The notes: generated from the letters alone by a model not told the origin. A stretch of 14,617 bases of DNA from Lachnospiraceae bacterium UBA3632 (GCA_002373975.1 DFKZ01000104.1:8956-23572); one strand, 5' to 3'; numbered from the stretch's first letter, positions 5,663 through 14,549 are shown. Numbers and translations are program-made.

Positions 5663-7786
5663 TTGAACTGGAAGCTTAAAGACAGGAACAGTTATAAAAA
5701 ATATCTGGCGGTGCTGTTAGGCGTGGTGCTGAATGTGGCACTGTCGCTGATAGCACGTTACCTCATAAAGATGCCTCTGTATCTTGACACGGTGGGGACT
5801 ATAGCGGTTGCGGGACTTGTGGGAGTGTACCCGGGTGTCCTCACCGCGCTTTTGTCAAATATGATAGGCAGTCTGTTTGACACGTACTCGATCTACTTTG
5901 CGATAATCAACTGCATGATAGCCATGCTCACGTCATATCTGTTAAGAAATGATAAGATAAAGAACCTGAGCAAGGTCGTGCTGCTTATCCTGGGTAGTTC
6001 TTTTATCGGCGGTATTTTCGGAGCTCTCGAGCAGTGGGCACTCTTCGGTAAACCGCAGATCACCGAAGTGGACCAAACGGTACAGACTGTATCCGCAGTA
6101 TTCGGGACGGGCATATTGCCGACATTTTTGCTTATAAATCTGGGACTTAATCTTATTGACAAGGGCATTACATCCGCTATTGCTTTTGTCCTGTTAAGAT
6201 TCACTCCGGTCAAAGTCAGAGAGGATCTCTTTTACAGTGAGTGGAGGCAAAAACCACTCACTAAGGAGCAGTTAAAGGAGATCGGAGCATACAGCAGAAA
6301 TAAGCTTAAAAACTTAAGGGGCAGGATCACATTTCTGCTTTCTTTTATCGCAGTGGTGCTCACGCTTGTGATGGTTATCATCAGCATGAGGCTTTATTAC
6401 ACCAGAACAAGGGAAGAGCATAAGACCGGTGTTCAAAATGCAGCAAGATTTGCGGCGCAATTGGTTGACGGTGACAAGGTGGGCAAATACCTTGGCAGCG
6501 GGCTCGCAAACCCGGATTATACAAAGACCTATCAACTGCTTCTGAGCGCAAAGGATGCCTTCCCCGACCTTGAATATCTCTATGTGTATCAAATGAGAGA
6601 AGACGGCTGCCATGTTGTCTTTGACACCGATCCGGGTATGGATATGAACACAGATATAAATACGGTCATCCCGTTTGATGAATCATTCAACGATTATATT
6701 CCGGTGCTTCTTGCAGGAGGAAACGTTCCGGTCATAGAAAGTAATGACACTTATGGCTGGCTCCTTACCGCCTACGAACCGGTCTTTGATTCATCCGGAA
6801 AGTGTGTGGCTTATGCGGGAGCGGATATTTCAATGGAATATCTGTCTGATTACGTAAAAACGTTTATCAGGAGAATTCTCTTTATATTTTCGGGCTTTTT
6901 TGTGACCATCATGGTATACGGAATATGGAATACAGGTGCTTCCCTTGTATATCCCATCAACAGCATGGCGGTGGCCACCAAGGAATTCAGCGGAAATAAA
7001 AAGGAGAACCTGAGCGAGCATGTTAAAAAGCTGAGATCCCTCGATATCAAGACCGGTGATGAGATACAGAATCTGTACGAGGCCATATGCAAAATGGCAG
7101 TGGATACCACCGACCAGATCAAGAATATTGAGCATTACACAGAGGCGGTGACCCAGATGCAGAGGGGACTTATCATCACAATGGCGGACCTTGTCGAGAA
7201 CAGGGACTCCGACACAGGTGCACACATTCAGAAGACGGCTGCTTATGTAAGGATAATACTGGAGGGCCTCAGAAAGAAAGGCTATTATTACGAGAAGCTG
7301 ACCGATAAGTATATGTCGGATGTTGAGATGTCAGCGCCTCTTCATGATGTCGGAAAGATCAATATATCCGACACGATCCTGAACAAAGCGGGAAAGCTCA
7401 CGGATGAAGAGTATGAGATCATGAAAACTCACACTACCGCGGGAAGAAAGATAATGGAGCGTGCCATCAGCACCGTGCAGGGTGAAAGCTACCTCAAAGA
7501 AGCCAGGAATATGGCGGCATACCACCATGAGAAATGGGACGGAAGCGGTTATCCCGAGGGGCTCCACGGCGAAGTGATACCTCTTTCCGCACGTGTGATG
7601 GCTGTGGCTGACGTATTCGACGCGCTTGTATCGAAGCGTGTGTATAAGCCCGCCATGCCGCTGGATCAGGCAATCGATATACTTAAAAAGGATTCCGGTT
7701 CGCATTTCGACCCGAAATGTGTTGAGGTATTTTTGGATTCACTCGATGATGTAAAAGCCGTTATGAAAAAGTATCAGGACAGCTGA
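5663..7786 (+). CDS. Membrane HD-GYP c-di-GMP phosphodiesterase with ECF-S-like and Cache-like sensor regions
   Basis: The 707-residue product starts at TTG 5663, supported by GGGAGG at 5649-5654 with 8-bp spacing; no ATG fits. The N-terminal about 180 residues form several membrane helices in a pattern like an ECF transporter S component (PLYLDTVGTIAVAGLVGVYP at 38-57). TM helix 222-243 leads to an extracellular domain (about 244-400) ending in AYEPVFDSSGKCVAYAGADIS (370-390), typical of Cache/PDC sensors, then TM 402-420, a HAMP-like linker (about 421-480) and an HD-GYP domain (about 500-705). The phosphodiesterase residues are intact: H521, HD at 561-562 (HDVGKI), H590, HH at 621-622 and the GYP motif at 629-631. 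It should hydrolyse c-di-GMP in response to an outside ligand. The hybrid kinase follows after 20 bases, so the two are likely one transcription unit. Confidence 0.88.
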   Translation: MNWKLKDRNSYKKYLAVLLGVVLNVALSLIARYLIKMPLYLDTVGTIAVAGLVGVYPGVLTALLSNMIGSLFDTYSIYFAIINCMIAMLTSYLLRNDKIKNLSKVVLLILGSSFIGGIFGALEQWALFGKPQITEVDQTVQTVSAVFGTGILPTFLLINLGLNLIDKGITSAIAFVLLRFTPVKVREDLFYSEWRQKPLTKEQLKEIGAYSRNKLKNLRGRITFLLSFIAVVLTLVMVIISMRLYYTRTREEHKTGVQNAARFAAQLVDGDKVGKYLGSGLANPDYTKTYQLLLSAKDAFPDLEYLYVYQMREDGCHVVFDTDPGMDMNTDINTVIPFDESFNDYIPVLLAGGNVPVIESNDTYGWLLTAYEPVFDSSGKCVAYAGADISMEYLSDYVKTFIRRILFIFSGFFVTIMVYGIWNTGASLVYPINSMAVATKEFSGNKKENLSEHVKKLRSLDIKTGDEIQNLYEAICKMAVDTTDQIKNIEHYTEAVTQMQRGLIITMADLVENRDSDTGAHIQKTAAYVRIILEGLRKKGYYYEKLTDKYMSDVEMSAPLHDVGKINISDTILNKAGKLTDEEYEIMKTHTTAGRKIMERAISTVQGESYLKEARNMAAYHHEKWDGSGYPEGLHGEVIPLSARVMAVADVFDALVSKRVYKPAMPLDQAIDILKKDSGSHFDPKCVEVFLDSLDDVKAVMKKYQDS

Positions 7787-7806
7787 TAGCTCTGGAGATG
7801 ACGATC

Positions 7807-10800
7807 ATGCTTCTAAAAAAGAACATTAAAAGAATAATTCTTTCGGTTGCGGTTTCTTCGTTGATGTTTTTTGGTGCCGTAACGTGGGATGTGCAGGCAG
7901 TGCTTGCCGCGGACATATCCTCAGAACCTCTGACGGGCGGTGGATATGCTGCAACGGGTCAGCTTGAGGAAACAGGTTACTCCTGTGTGCTTTACAATTC
8001 CTCAAACGGACTTCCCACCTCCGATGCAAATACCGTTCTTGCCACCCGTGACGGGTATGTCTGGATAGGAAGCTACAGTGGTCTTATCAGATATGACGGA
8101 TCAACCTTTGAAAGACAGGATTCATCCAAAGGATTTGCCAATGCCAAGAGCCTTTTTGAGGACAGCAGGGGAAGACTCTGGGTCGGAACCAACGATAACG
8201 GAATTGTAATGTCCGACAAAGGAACGCTTACCTACTACACCTACGAGGACGGGCTTCCGTCCTCGACAGTGAGAGGCTTTGCGGAGGATAAAAACGGTGT
8301 GATCTATGCCGCACTTACGGGAGGGATCGTATGTATCGACGAAAACCTGAAGATGACAGTTATCGAATCCCCTTATCTTAAGGATGAGTATATAATCCGT
8401 ATCATTTCCGATGCGGATGGAAATATTCTGGGAAACACCAGAAGCGGCGGGGTATTCCGCATAGATAACAAAAGGCTTACGGCATACTATCCCGGTGAGG
8501 ACCTGGGAACAGGGAAGATATCCACACTGTTTGCCGATCCCGAAAAAGCCGGATATATCTACATGGGTACGGATAATGACAGGATATACTACGGAAGCTT
8601 TAATGATACATTTAAGGAACTCCGTGAGATAGATGCAAAAGAAGCGGGAGGTATCAGTTATATCGACTATGCCTGCGGCAAGATATGGGTACTTTCTGAC
8701 AGTGCCATAGGCTATCTTGATGAGAACTCGAAATATGTTTCCCTGGGTAAACTGCCTCTTAACGGCGGTATCGAGACGATGACGGAGGACTATCAGGGCA
8801 ATGTCTGGTTTTCATCTTCCAGACAGGGCGTAATGAAGATCGTCACAAGCAATTTCCGTGATATTTCGGCAGTGTCCGGAATGTCCTCCGATGTTGTAAA
8901 TGCGACGTGTCTGTGGTACGGGAATCTTTACGTCGGTACCGATAAGGGGCTTCTCATACTGGATAAGGACTATAAGGCCGTCACAAATAAGCTCTCGTCA
9001 TATCTCGGAGATACCAGGATAAGAAGCATCATAAAGGATGACACGGGTAATCTCTGGATCGCCGCATACAATAACGGAAAGGGTGTTGTGTGTGCCAGAC
9101 CCGACGGAAGCATTATAAACTATGATGAGGAAAAGGGACTTATAGATAATGGCGCAAGATGCCTGCTTCAGGCTAAGGACGGATCGATCCTTGTGGGCAC
9201 GAACGGCGGCCTTGCCGTGATAAAAGACGGTGCGGTAATAAGGAATATCGGTGAGGAGGACGGACTTAAAAACACAGTGATCCTCTCTGTTGCGGAGTCC
9301 GACGAGGGCGACATATTCCTTGGCACCGACGGAGACGGTTTATATGTTGTAAGAGGAGATGAATTATCAAGGCTCGGAAGAGAAGACGGGCTTACAAGTG
9401 ATGTCATCCTCAGGATCAAAAGGGATGACAGAAGAGGCGTATTCTGGATAATCACTTCAAACTCCATAGAATATCTCAAAAACGGAACCATCACACAGGT
9501 AAAGAATTTCCCGTATTCCAACAACTATGATGTCTATTATGACGATGCGGGAAATCTGTGGGTGCTTTCTTCGTACGGGATCTACTGTGTGGATGCGCAG
9601 GAGATGATCGCCAATGAAGAAATAGATTACAGCTTCTACAATACAGCGGACGGACTGACATGCATTCCCACCGGAAATGCCTACAGCGAGCTGGATGAGG
9701 AGGGTAACCTTTACCTGGCGGGCAGAAGCGGGGTATGCCGTTTTAACATCAACAACTTCTTCTCTCAGTCTGCAGACCTTAAGATAGGCATCAAATCGAT
9801 ACTCTGCGATGATGAGGAGATCATTCCGCGTGAAAACGGCAGTTATGCCATTCCGTCCAGCGTTCATCGTATTCAGATCAACGCTATGGTTCTGAACTAC
9901 AATCTCTCCAATCCGAGGGTACGTATTTTCCTTGAGGGAGCAAAGGATGACGGGATCATTGTGGAGCAGACCAATATGGCTTCTCTTGAATATACGACAC
10001 TCAAGTACGGTAATTATACTCTTCATGTACAGCTGCTTGAGCCCACAGGTGAAGGGGTGCTGGAGGATGTCACATATAATCTGATAAAGGCTCCAAGATT
10101 CACTGAGCTTTTGGCGGTAAGGCTGATAATTGCCGCTCTGGCCATGGCTCTTGTGGGATTGATCGTCTGGAGGGCAATGACCGGAACGATCATCCGGAGG
10201 CAGTATGATGAGATACGTCAGGCAAAAGAGGAAGCAGAGCGCGCCAATACGGCAAAATCCCGCTTCCTTGCCAACATGTCCCATGAGATAAGGACCCCTA
10301 TCAATACGATCATGGGAATGGATGAGATGCTCCTCAGAGAAGATGCGACGGGAGTTCCCAAAGGATATTTCATGTCGGTCATCAATTACGGTCTCGATAT
10401 AAGAAATGCATCCGAATCGCTCCTCGGCCTGATCAACGACCTGCTCGATATGTCCAAGATCGAATCAGGTAAGATGAATCTGGTTGAGCAGGAATATGAT
10501 GTCCAGGATATGCTCAGATCCATTGTTTCCATGATAAGGATAAGGAGCAGCGAAAAGAGTCTTTCATTTGATGTGGTGGTGGACGAAGTGATGCCCAGGC
10601 GCCTGTATGGCGATATGGGAAAGATAAAACAGGTAGTACTTAATCTTCTTACCAATGCAGTCAAGTATACCGAAAAGGGCGGATTCAGCCTTTGCGTCAT
10701 GATGGATGAGAGGGAAGATGATAAATGCCTGGTGAGATTCTCCGTCAAGGACACAGGTATAGGTGTAAAGCAGGAGGATATGGACAAGCTCTTTACGGCA

Positions 10801-12048
10801 TACGAGAGGCTTGATGAGGAGAAGAACAGCGGAATACAGGGTACTGGACTGGGGCTTGATATTTCGCGCAGATTTGCAGAGCTCATGGGAGGCAGCCTCG
10901 TTTGCGAGAGTACCTATGGTGAGGGATCCGAATTCATCCTTTCCGTGCACCAGAAGATAATTGACTATGCACCCATCGGAGCCTTTATCGAGCACGATGA
11001 GAGCGAGGCCAGCGGTCCTTATGTACCTCAGTTCATCGCTCCGGATGCGGATGTACTGGTTGTTGATGACAACCCTGTCAACCTCAGTGTTATCAGGGGA
11101 CTTCTGAAGGCCACCAAGATATTCGTGACCACCGCTTCCAGCGGCGAGGAATGCCTTGAAAAGATAAAGACGGGCCGGTTCAATGTGGTATTCCTCGATC
11201 ATATGATGCCGGGAATGGACGGTGTGGAGACAGTAGCCCGCATCAGGGCAGATCATCCCAACCTTCCCGTTTACGCCCTCACCGCAAATGCCATTGCAGG
11301 TGAAGAATTCTACAAGGAAAAAGGCTTTAACGGCTATCTTTCCAAGCCTGTGGACAGCAGACTGCTCGAAAAGACTATCATGATGCATCTTCCCGAGGAA
11401 ATGATGATGAAGCCCGAGGCTTCCGATGCGGTGGAAGACCTTACCGAGATTCCCGAGAATATGCTTTGGATCTACGATACCGAGGGAATAACGGTGGAAG
11501 ACGGAGTGAAGAATTCGGGAGGTATTTCGAATTATATCTTCTCGCTCAATCTCTTCCATGACACTATAGACGAGAATGCCGGAGTGATCAGCACAGCCTT
11601 TGAAGGAAAGGATTACAGGCTCTATACCATCAAGGTACATGCACTTAAGAGCTCGGCAAGGATAATAGGAGCAAATGAACTCTCTGCGCTGGCAGCAGAC
11701 CTTGAAAAGGCAGGAAATGAAAATGATATATCATTTATCGAGGATAACACCGGAAGGCTGCTGAAGGATTATATGGCGTTTAAAGAAAAGCTCGGAAGGC
11801 TTAATGAGGATGACGGGAAGGATGACAAACCGCCTATCCCCGATGACGAGCTGGCCGGAGCTTATGAGGCACTTGCCGATGTGATCCCTCAGATGGACTA
11901 TGACTCTGTGGAGATGATCCTCGATCAGCTCAAGGAATATAAGCTCCCGGATGGAGACTCGGATAAGATGCAAAAGCTGGCAAAGATGCTTAAAGCCTTT
12001 GACTGGGATGGAATGGAAGCTTTGATTAAAGGAGCGGAAAATGTTTGA
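7807..12048 (+). CDS. Hybrid sensor histidine kinase with beta-propeller sensor, receiver and HPt domains
   Basis: I place the start at ATG 7807, 9 bases after GGAG (7794-7797); the ATG at 7798 overlaps that site. The protein has 1413 residues. A signal peptide ends near residue 35 (VLAA-D). Reg_prop-type beta-propeller repeats (about 55-645) recur as NGLPT..VLATRDGYVWIGSY and DGLPSSTVRGFAEDKNG. A Y_Y_Y-like domain (about 650-765), TM (about 768-790) and a coiled linker follow. HisKA has H826 in SHEIRTPIN; HATPase_c has N950, DTGIGV (from 982) and GTGLGLDIS. REC has VVDDN with phospho-acceptor D1131 (FLDHMMPG) and K1180, and HPt has H1278 in HALKSSARIIGA. An acidic helical tail of about 80 residues follows. 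All phosphorelay residues are present. There is no AraC or other DNA-binding domain, unlike Bacteroides propeller hybrids. Its stop overlaps the next gene by 8 bases. Confidence 0.93.
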   Translation: MLLKKNIKRIILSVAVSSLMFFGAVTWDVQAVLAADISSEPLTGGGYAATGQLEETGYSCVLYNSSNGLPTSDANTVLATRDGYVWIGSYSGLIRYDGSTFERQDSSKGFANAKSLFEDSRGRLWVGTNDNGIVMSDKGTLTYYTYEDGLPSSTVRGFAEDKNGVIYAALTGGIVCIDENLKMTVIESPYLKDEYIIRIISDADGNILGNTRSGGVFRIDNKRLTAYYPGEDLGTGKISTLFADPEKAGYIYMGTDNDRIYYGSFNDTFKELREIDAKEAGGISYIDYACGKIWVLSDSAIGYLDENSKYVSLGKLPLNGGIETMTEDYQGNVWFSSSRQGVMKIVTSNFRDISAVSGMSSDVVNATCLWYGNLYVGTDKGLLILDKDYKAVTNKLSSYLGDTRIRSIIKDDTGNLWIAAYNNGKGVVCARPDGSIINYDEEKGLIDNGARCLLQAKDGSILVGTNGGLAVIKDGAVIRNIGEEDGLKNTVILSVAESDEGDIFLGTDGDGLYVVRGDELSRLGREDGLTSDVILRIKRDDRRGVFWIITSNSIEYLKNGTITQVKNFPYSNNYDVYYDDAGNLWVLSSYGIYCVDAQEMIANEEIDYSFYNTADGLTCIPTGNAYSELDEEGNLYLAGRSGVCRFNINNFFSQSADLKIGIKSILCDDEEIIPRENGSYAIPSSVHRIQINAMVLNYNLSNPRVRIFLEGAKDDGIIVEQTNMASLEYTTLKYGNYTLHVQLLEPTGEGVLEDVTYNLIKAPRFTELLAVRLIIAALAMALVGLIVWRAMTGTIIRRQYDEIRQAKEEAERANTAKSRFLANMSHEIRTPINTIMGMDEMLLREDATGVPKGYFMSVINYGLDIRNASESLLGLINDLLDMSKIESGKMNLVEQEYDVQDMLRSIVSMIRIRSSEKSLSFDVVVDEVMPRRLYGDMGKIKQVVLNLLTNAVKYTEKGGFSLCVMMDEREDDKCLVRFSVKDTGIGVKQEDMDKLFTAYERLDEEKNSGIQGTGLGLDISRRFAELMGGSLVCESTYGEGSEFILSVHQKIIDYAPIGAFIEHDESEASGPYVPQFIAPDADVLVVDDNPVNLSVIRGLLKATKIFVTTASSGEECLEKIKTGRFNVVFLDHMMPGMDGVETVARIRADHPNLPVYALTANAIAGEEFYKEKGFNGYLSKPVDSRLLEKTIMMHLPEEMMMKPEASDAVEDLTEIPENMLWIYDTEGITVEDGVKNSGGISNYIFSLNLFHDTIDENAGVISTAFEGKDYRLYTIKVHALKSSARIIGANELSALAADLEKAGNENDISFIEDNTGRLLKDYMAFKEKLGRLNEDDGKDDKPPIPDDELAGAYEALADVIPQMDYDSVEMILDQLKEYKLPDGDSDKMQKLAKMLKAFDWDGMEALIKGAENV

Positions 12049-14413
12049 TTTTATCAGGGAATATCAATTGGATATAATGACTGGGCTGATCTCGGTCTGT
12101 ATCGCCATAATACTTCTTTTGATCATTACGAGATTTCTTCCCATAAGTCGCAGGCTGAGGCTGATCCTTATGGAGGTCGTGGCTGCGGGGCTGCTTTTCT
12201 TTGACAGGATGGCATATATATATTCCGGCGATATTTCGCAGACGGGCTTTATCATGGTGAGGCTTTCCAACTTCATGGTGTTTTTCCTGACATCCGGTAT
12301 TGTGTTTGCCTACAACCTGTATGTTATGGGGCTGTTTGAAAGCTATGTCAGGATCGACAAAATCCCTCTTCGAATGAAGATCGTGGCCGTGATGTCGGTA
12401 GTCGGGATGCTGATGTCGATCATTTCGCAGTTTACCGATCTGTATTATTATTTTGACGAAGCCAACAAGTATCACAGAGGGCAGGGATTTATCATCAGCT
12501 ATATCATCCCTGTCATATGCCCCATTGTGACATATACCGCTGTGTTCAAGTATCGGAAGTATTTCAGCAGGTTTATTTTCATAGCTCTTACTGCATACGT
12601 GGCTTTGCCTATAACGATGGGCATCATCCAGATTTTCGCATACGGAGTGTCCATAGTAAACATGGCCATGGTGCTGGTGTCAATAAGCCTTTACGTGTTC
12701 ACCTATCTGGATATCAATGACGAAGTGGAACGGGCTCACAAAGTCGAACTGGAAAATGCCAACGAGGAAATGAGCAACATGAAAAGGCTGTTTGAACAGA
12801 CCACAACAGCCTTCGTAGATGCTGTCGAAAAAAGAGATCCCCTTTCAAAGGGTCACTCCCTCAGGGTTGCCAAGCTGGCCAGGCAGCTGGCAAAGGAAAA
12901 CGGCAAGAGCGAGGAAGAGTGCGACGAGGTTTATTACACAGCTCTGCTCCATAATGTGGGAATGGTCAGCATTTCCGACAGAATACTTGAAAAGGGAACG
13001 AATCTGACCGATGAGGAAAACGAAGAATTCAAAAAACAGCCGGTGGTGAGCAGCGATATCCTGTCGGGGATCACGGTATTCCCTTATTTAAGCAGAGGCG
13101 CGAGATATGTATCGGAAAGATACGACGGAAGCGGATACCCGGATGGACTTAAGGGTGAAGCGATACCTGAAGTGTCGAGGATTCTTGCCATAGCGGATGT
13201 ATACGACGGAATGAAGACGGAAAGCCGCTCATCGGAACCTCTGCCTGATCCGATAATAAGAGAAGAGTTCGTCGAGGGATCCGGAACCAAATATGACCCC
13301 AAGTATTCGGAAATAATGATCCACATGATCGACTCCGAGATCGCGGGCAAAACGAAAAAGCATTCTGCGGTGCTTGAAAAAGAAATAACCTGCGGAACTT
13401 ACAGAGATACTGTTTCAAGCGGAATACAGGTACTTCAGAGCGTTTCAAAGATAAGCTTCAAATGCGAATGTGAAGAGGAAAGGGCGGGATTTTTCAGTGC
13501 GCCTTCCATCATTCTGTTCGATTCCTATGACAGCTGCGTGCACAGCTCGGAACGTTCAATAGAGGCATATCATTACGTGGAATACGGCGAAGTGTGGTTT
13601 GACGGCCATATTGTTTCAACAAGGGCCAGAAACACTCAGGTGAACGTTAAGGAAAAGGAAGAAGCCTCCGGACAGCCGGCGGACAAATCGGGCGAGTATG
13701 TGATCATGGCAGCTAAATTTGAAGATCACATCCGCCTTATGATGGAAAGTCCCACACACAGTGTGGAGGTGATAGTGGCACTTCCGGACAGCACCAAATC
13801 GGTTTATATCGCTCTTACCGGCGAGAATTGTCGTCTTACCGGGATAGATACAATGAGGACCGAAAGATTGCTGGAGGAAGGCGATATCAGCAGAATATCG
13901 GATTCTGTCAGCTATATCAACAGGATCGAATCTGATATACCGAATGTGCAGATCGACTCCACCAGGTCAGCATCAACCATCGGCATACCTGTAAAGGATC
14001 GCGTGCATATAAAATTCCACACCATGAGCCTGCCTACCGCCAATCTGGTATGGCATTGCCCTTACTTCGTTCTGTTCAGCTCCGATGATAAAAAGGTCGG
14101 AGGGCCCGAGTATCGCGAGTACGCTGTTGTTAAAATGAACGGTGAAAATGAAGGAAGCAATGAATATGCGGACAACAGATTCATAATGAAAAAGAGCCCT
14201 CAGTTTGCAGGGTGGACAGAGTGGAAGAAGATCAATAAGCAGGGTATGGAGGTTGAGGTCGAGATAGTGAGAAAAGGTGACAAGATCACTGTTTACACCG
14301 AGAATCTCGGCATTATGGTGGAAAACACCACCACACTTCACGAGCCGGTTGCAATGGTTTACGTTGCCATCACCGGTGACGAGTGCGCTATCACCGATAT
14401 CCGCATCAGATAG
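12041..14413 (+). CDS. 7-TM protein with degenerate HD-GYP domain and duplicated C-terminal domain
   Basis: The 790-residue product starts at ATG 12041 inside the end of the kinase gene, with AAAGGAG upstream, so it is translationally coupled. Seven hydrophobic segments span about residues 12-222, followed by a helical linker and an HD-GYP fold (about 250-435). The fold is clear (GHSLRVAKLARQLA at 271-284, DGSGYPDGL at 362-370, ILAIADVYD at 381-389), but the metal site is damaged. HD is HN (304-305), the following K is M308, the H of the usual K-x-HP motif is Q333, and HHE is VSE (357-359). A catalytically dead c-di-GMP sensor or scaffold is therefore likely. Residues about 465-605 and 650-790 are two copies of one unrecognised, probably beta-rich domain (VYIALTGENCRLTGI at 588-602 versus VYVAITGDECAITDI at 773-787). 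With no TM after residue 222, both copies should be cytoplasmic. Confidence 0.88.
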   Translation: MFDFIREYQLDIMTGLISVCIAIILLLIITRFLPISRRLRLILMEVVAAGLLFFDRMAYIYSGDISQTGFIMVRLSNFMVFFLTSGIVFAYNLYVMGLFESYVRIDKIPLRMKIVAVMSVVGMLMSIISQFTDLYYYFDEANKYHRGQGFIISYIIPVICPIVTYTAVFKYRKYFSRFIFIALTAYVALPITMGIIQIFAYGVSIVNMAMVLVSISLYVFTYLDINDEVERAHKVELENANEEMSNMKRLFEQTTTAFVDAVEKRDPLSKGHSLRVAKLARQLAKENGKSEEECDEVYYTALLHNVGMVSISDRILEKGTNLTDEENEEFKKQPVVSSDILSGITVFPYLSRGARYVSERYDGSGYPDGLKGEAIPEVSRILAIADVYDGMKTESRSSEPLPDPIIREEFVEGSGTKYDPKYSEIMIHMIDSEIAGKTKKHSAVLEKEITCGTYRDTVSSGIQVLQSVSKISFKCECEEERAGFFSAPSIILFDSYDSCVHSSERSIEAYHYVEYGEVWFDGHIVSTRARNTQVNVKEKEEASGQPADKSGEYVIMAAKFEDHIRLMMESPTHSVEVIVALPDSTKSVYIALTGENCRLTGIDTMRTERLLEEGDISRISDSVSYINRIESDIPNVQIDSTRSASTIGIPVKDRVHIKFHTMSLPTANLVWHCPYFVLFSSDDKKVGGPEYREYAVVKMNGENEGSNEYADNRFIMKKSPQFAGWTEWKKINKQGMEVEVEIVRKGDKITVYTENLGIMVENTTTLHEPVAMVYVAITGDECAITDIRIR

Positions 14414-14461
14414 ATACAGGTATCCGCACCGCATAAAAACAGGTATCCGCACGGGATAAAT
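14393..14461 (+). repeat. Three 23-bp tandem direct repeats upstream of the SCIFF promoter
   Basis: Units begin at 14393, 14416 and 14439. TATCCGCA recurs at 14398, 14421 and 14444, exactly 23 bp apart. Units 2 and 3 share ACAGGTATCCGCAC and differ at only a few positions; unit 1 is more diverged and overlaps the last codons of the upstream gene. The array ends 6 bp before the -35 box at 14468, a position fitting activator binding. Confidence 0.75.
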
Positions 14462-14467
14462 AGACTA

Positions 14468-14497
14468 TTGCCAAAATCCCGATCTGTATGGTAAAAT
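14468..14497 (+). promoter_or_regulatory. Promoter of the SCIFF precursor gene
   Basis: A -35 TTGCCA (14468-14473), an 18-bp spacer and a -10 TAAAAT (14492-14497) with extended TGG form a plausible sigma-A promoter. Transcription would start near 14504, leaving a leader of about 45 bases before the ATG at 14550. Confidence 0.6.
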
Positions 14498-14520
14498 AAA
14501 TTTTACCTGCGATGATCGCA
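14490..14520. promoter_or_regulatory. Two adjacent dyads at the -10 and start region (operator or leader hairpin)
   Basis: GGTAAAAT-AA-ATTTTACC (14490-14507) is a perfect 18-bp palindrome covering the -10 box and the predicted transcription start. Directly behind it, TGCGAT-G-ATCGCA (14508-14520) is a second perfect dyad within the leader. The first has operator geometry; the second could be a small leader hairpin or another half of the same control site. Confidence 0.5.
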
Positions 14521-14549
14521 GATAACCCGTTTTTTTAAGGAGGCTTTCC

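Noticed and set aside
7798..7806. ATG three codons upstream of the chosen hybrid kinase start
   Set aside because: GGAG directly abuts this ATG, too close for initiation, whereas it is well spaced for the ATG at 7807.
8000..9750. Repeated short motifs as a DNA-level repeat array or CRISPR
   Set aside because: The repetition is at protein level (beta-propeller blades) with diverged codons; no constant repeat-spacer spacing is present. No CRISPR array, tRNA or rRNA was seen in the window.
10564..11640. Long (358-codon) frame on the minus strand inside the hybrid kinase, plus another at 9457-10284
   Set aside because: These are antisense shadows of intact kinase, receiver and propeller domains, with no promoter, ribosome site or recognisable domain.
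14508..14540. Dyad TGCGATGATCGCA followed by a T-run as an intrinsic terminator
   Set aside because: Nine unpaired bases separate the short stem from the T-run, and the T-run merges into the ribosome site of the SCIFF gene, so a leader element is more likely.
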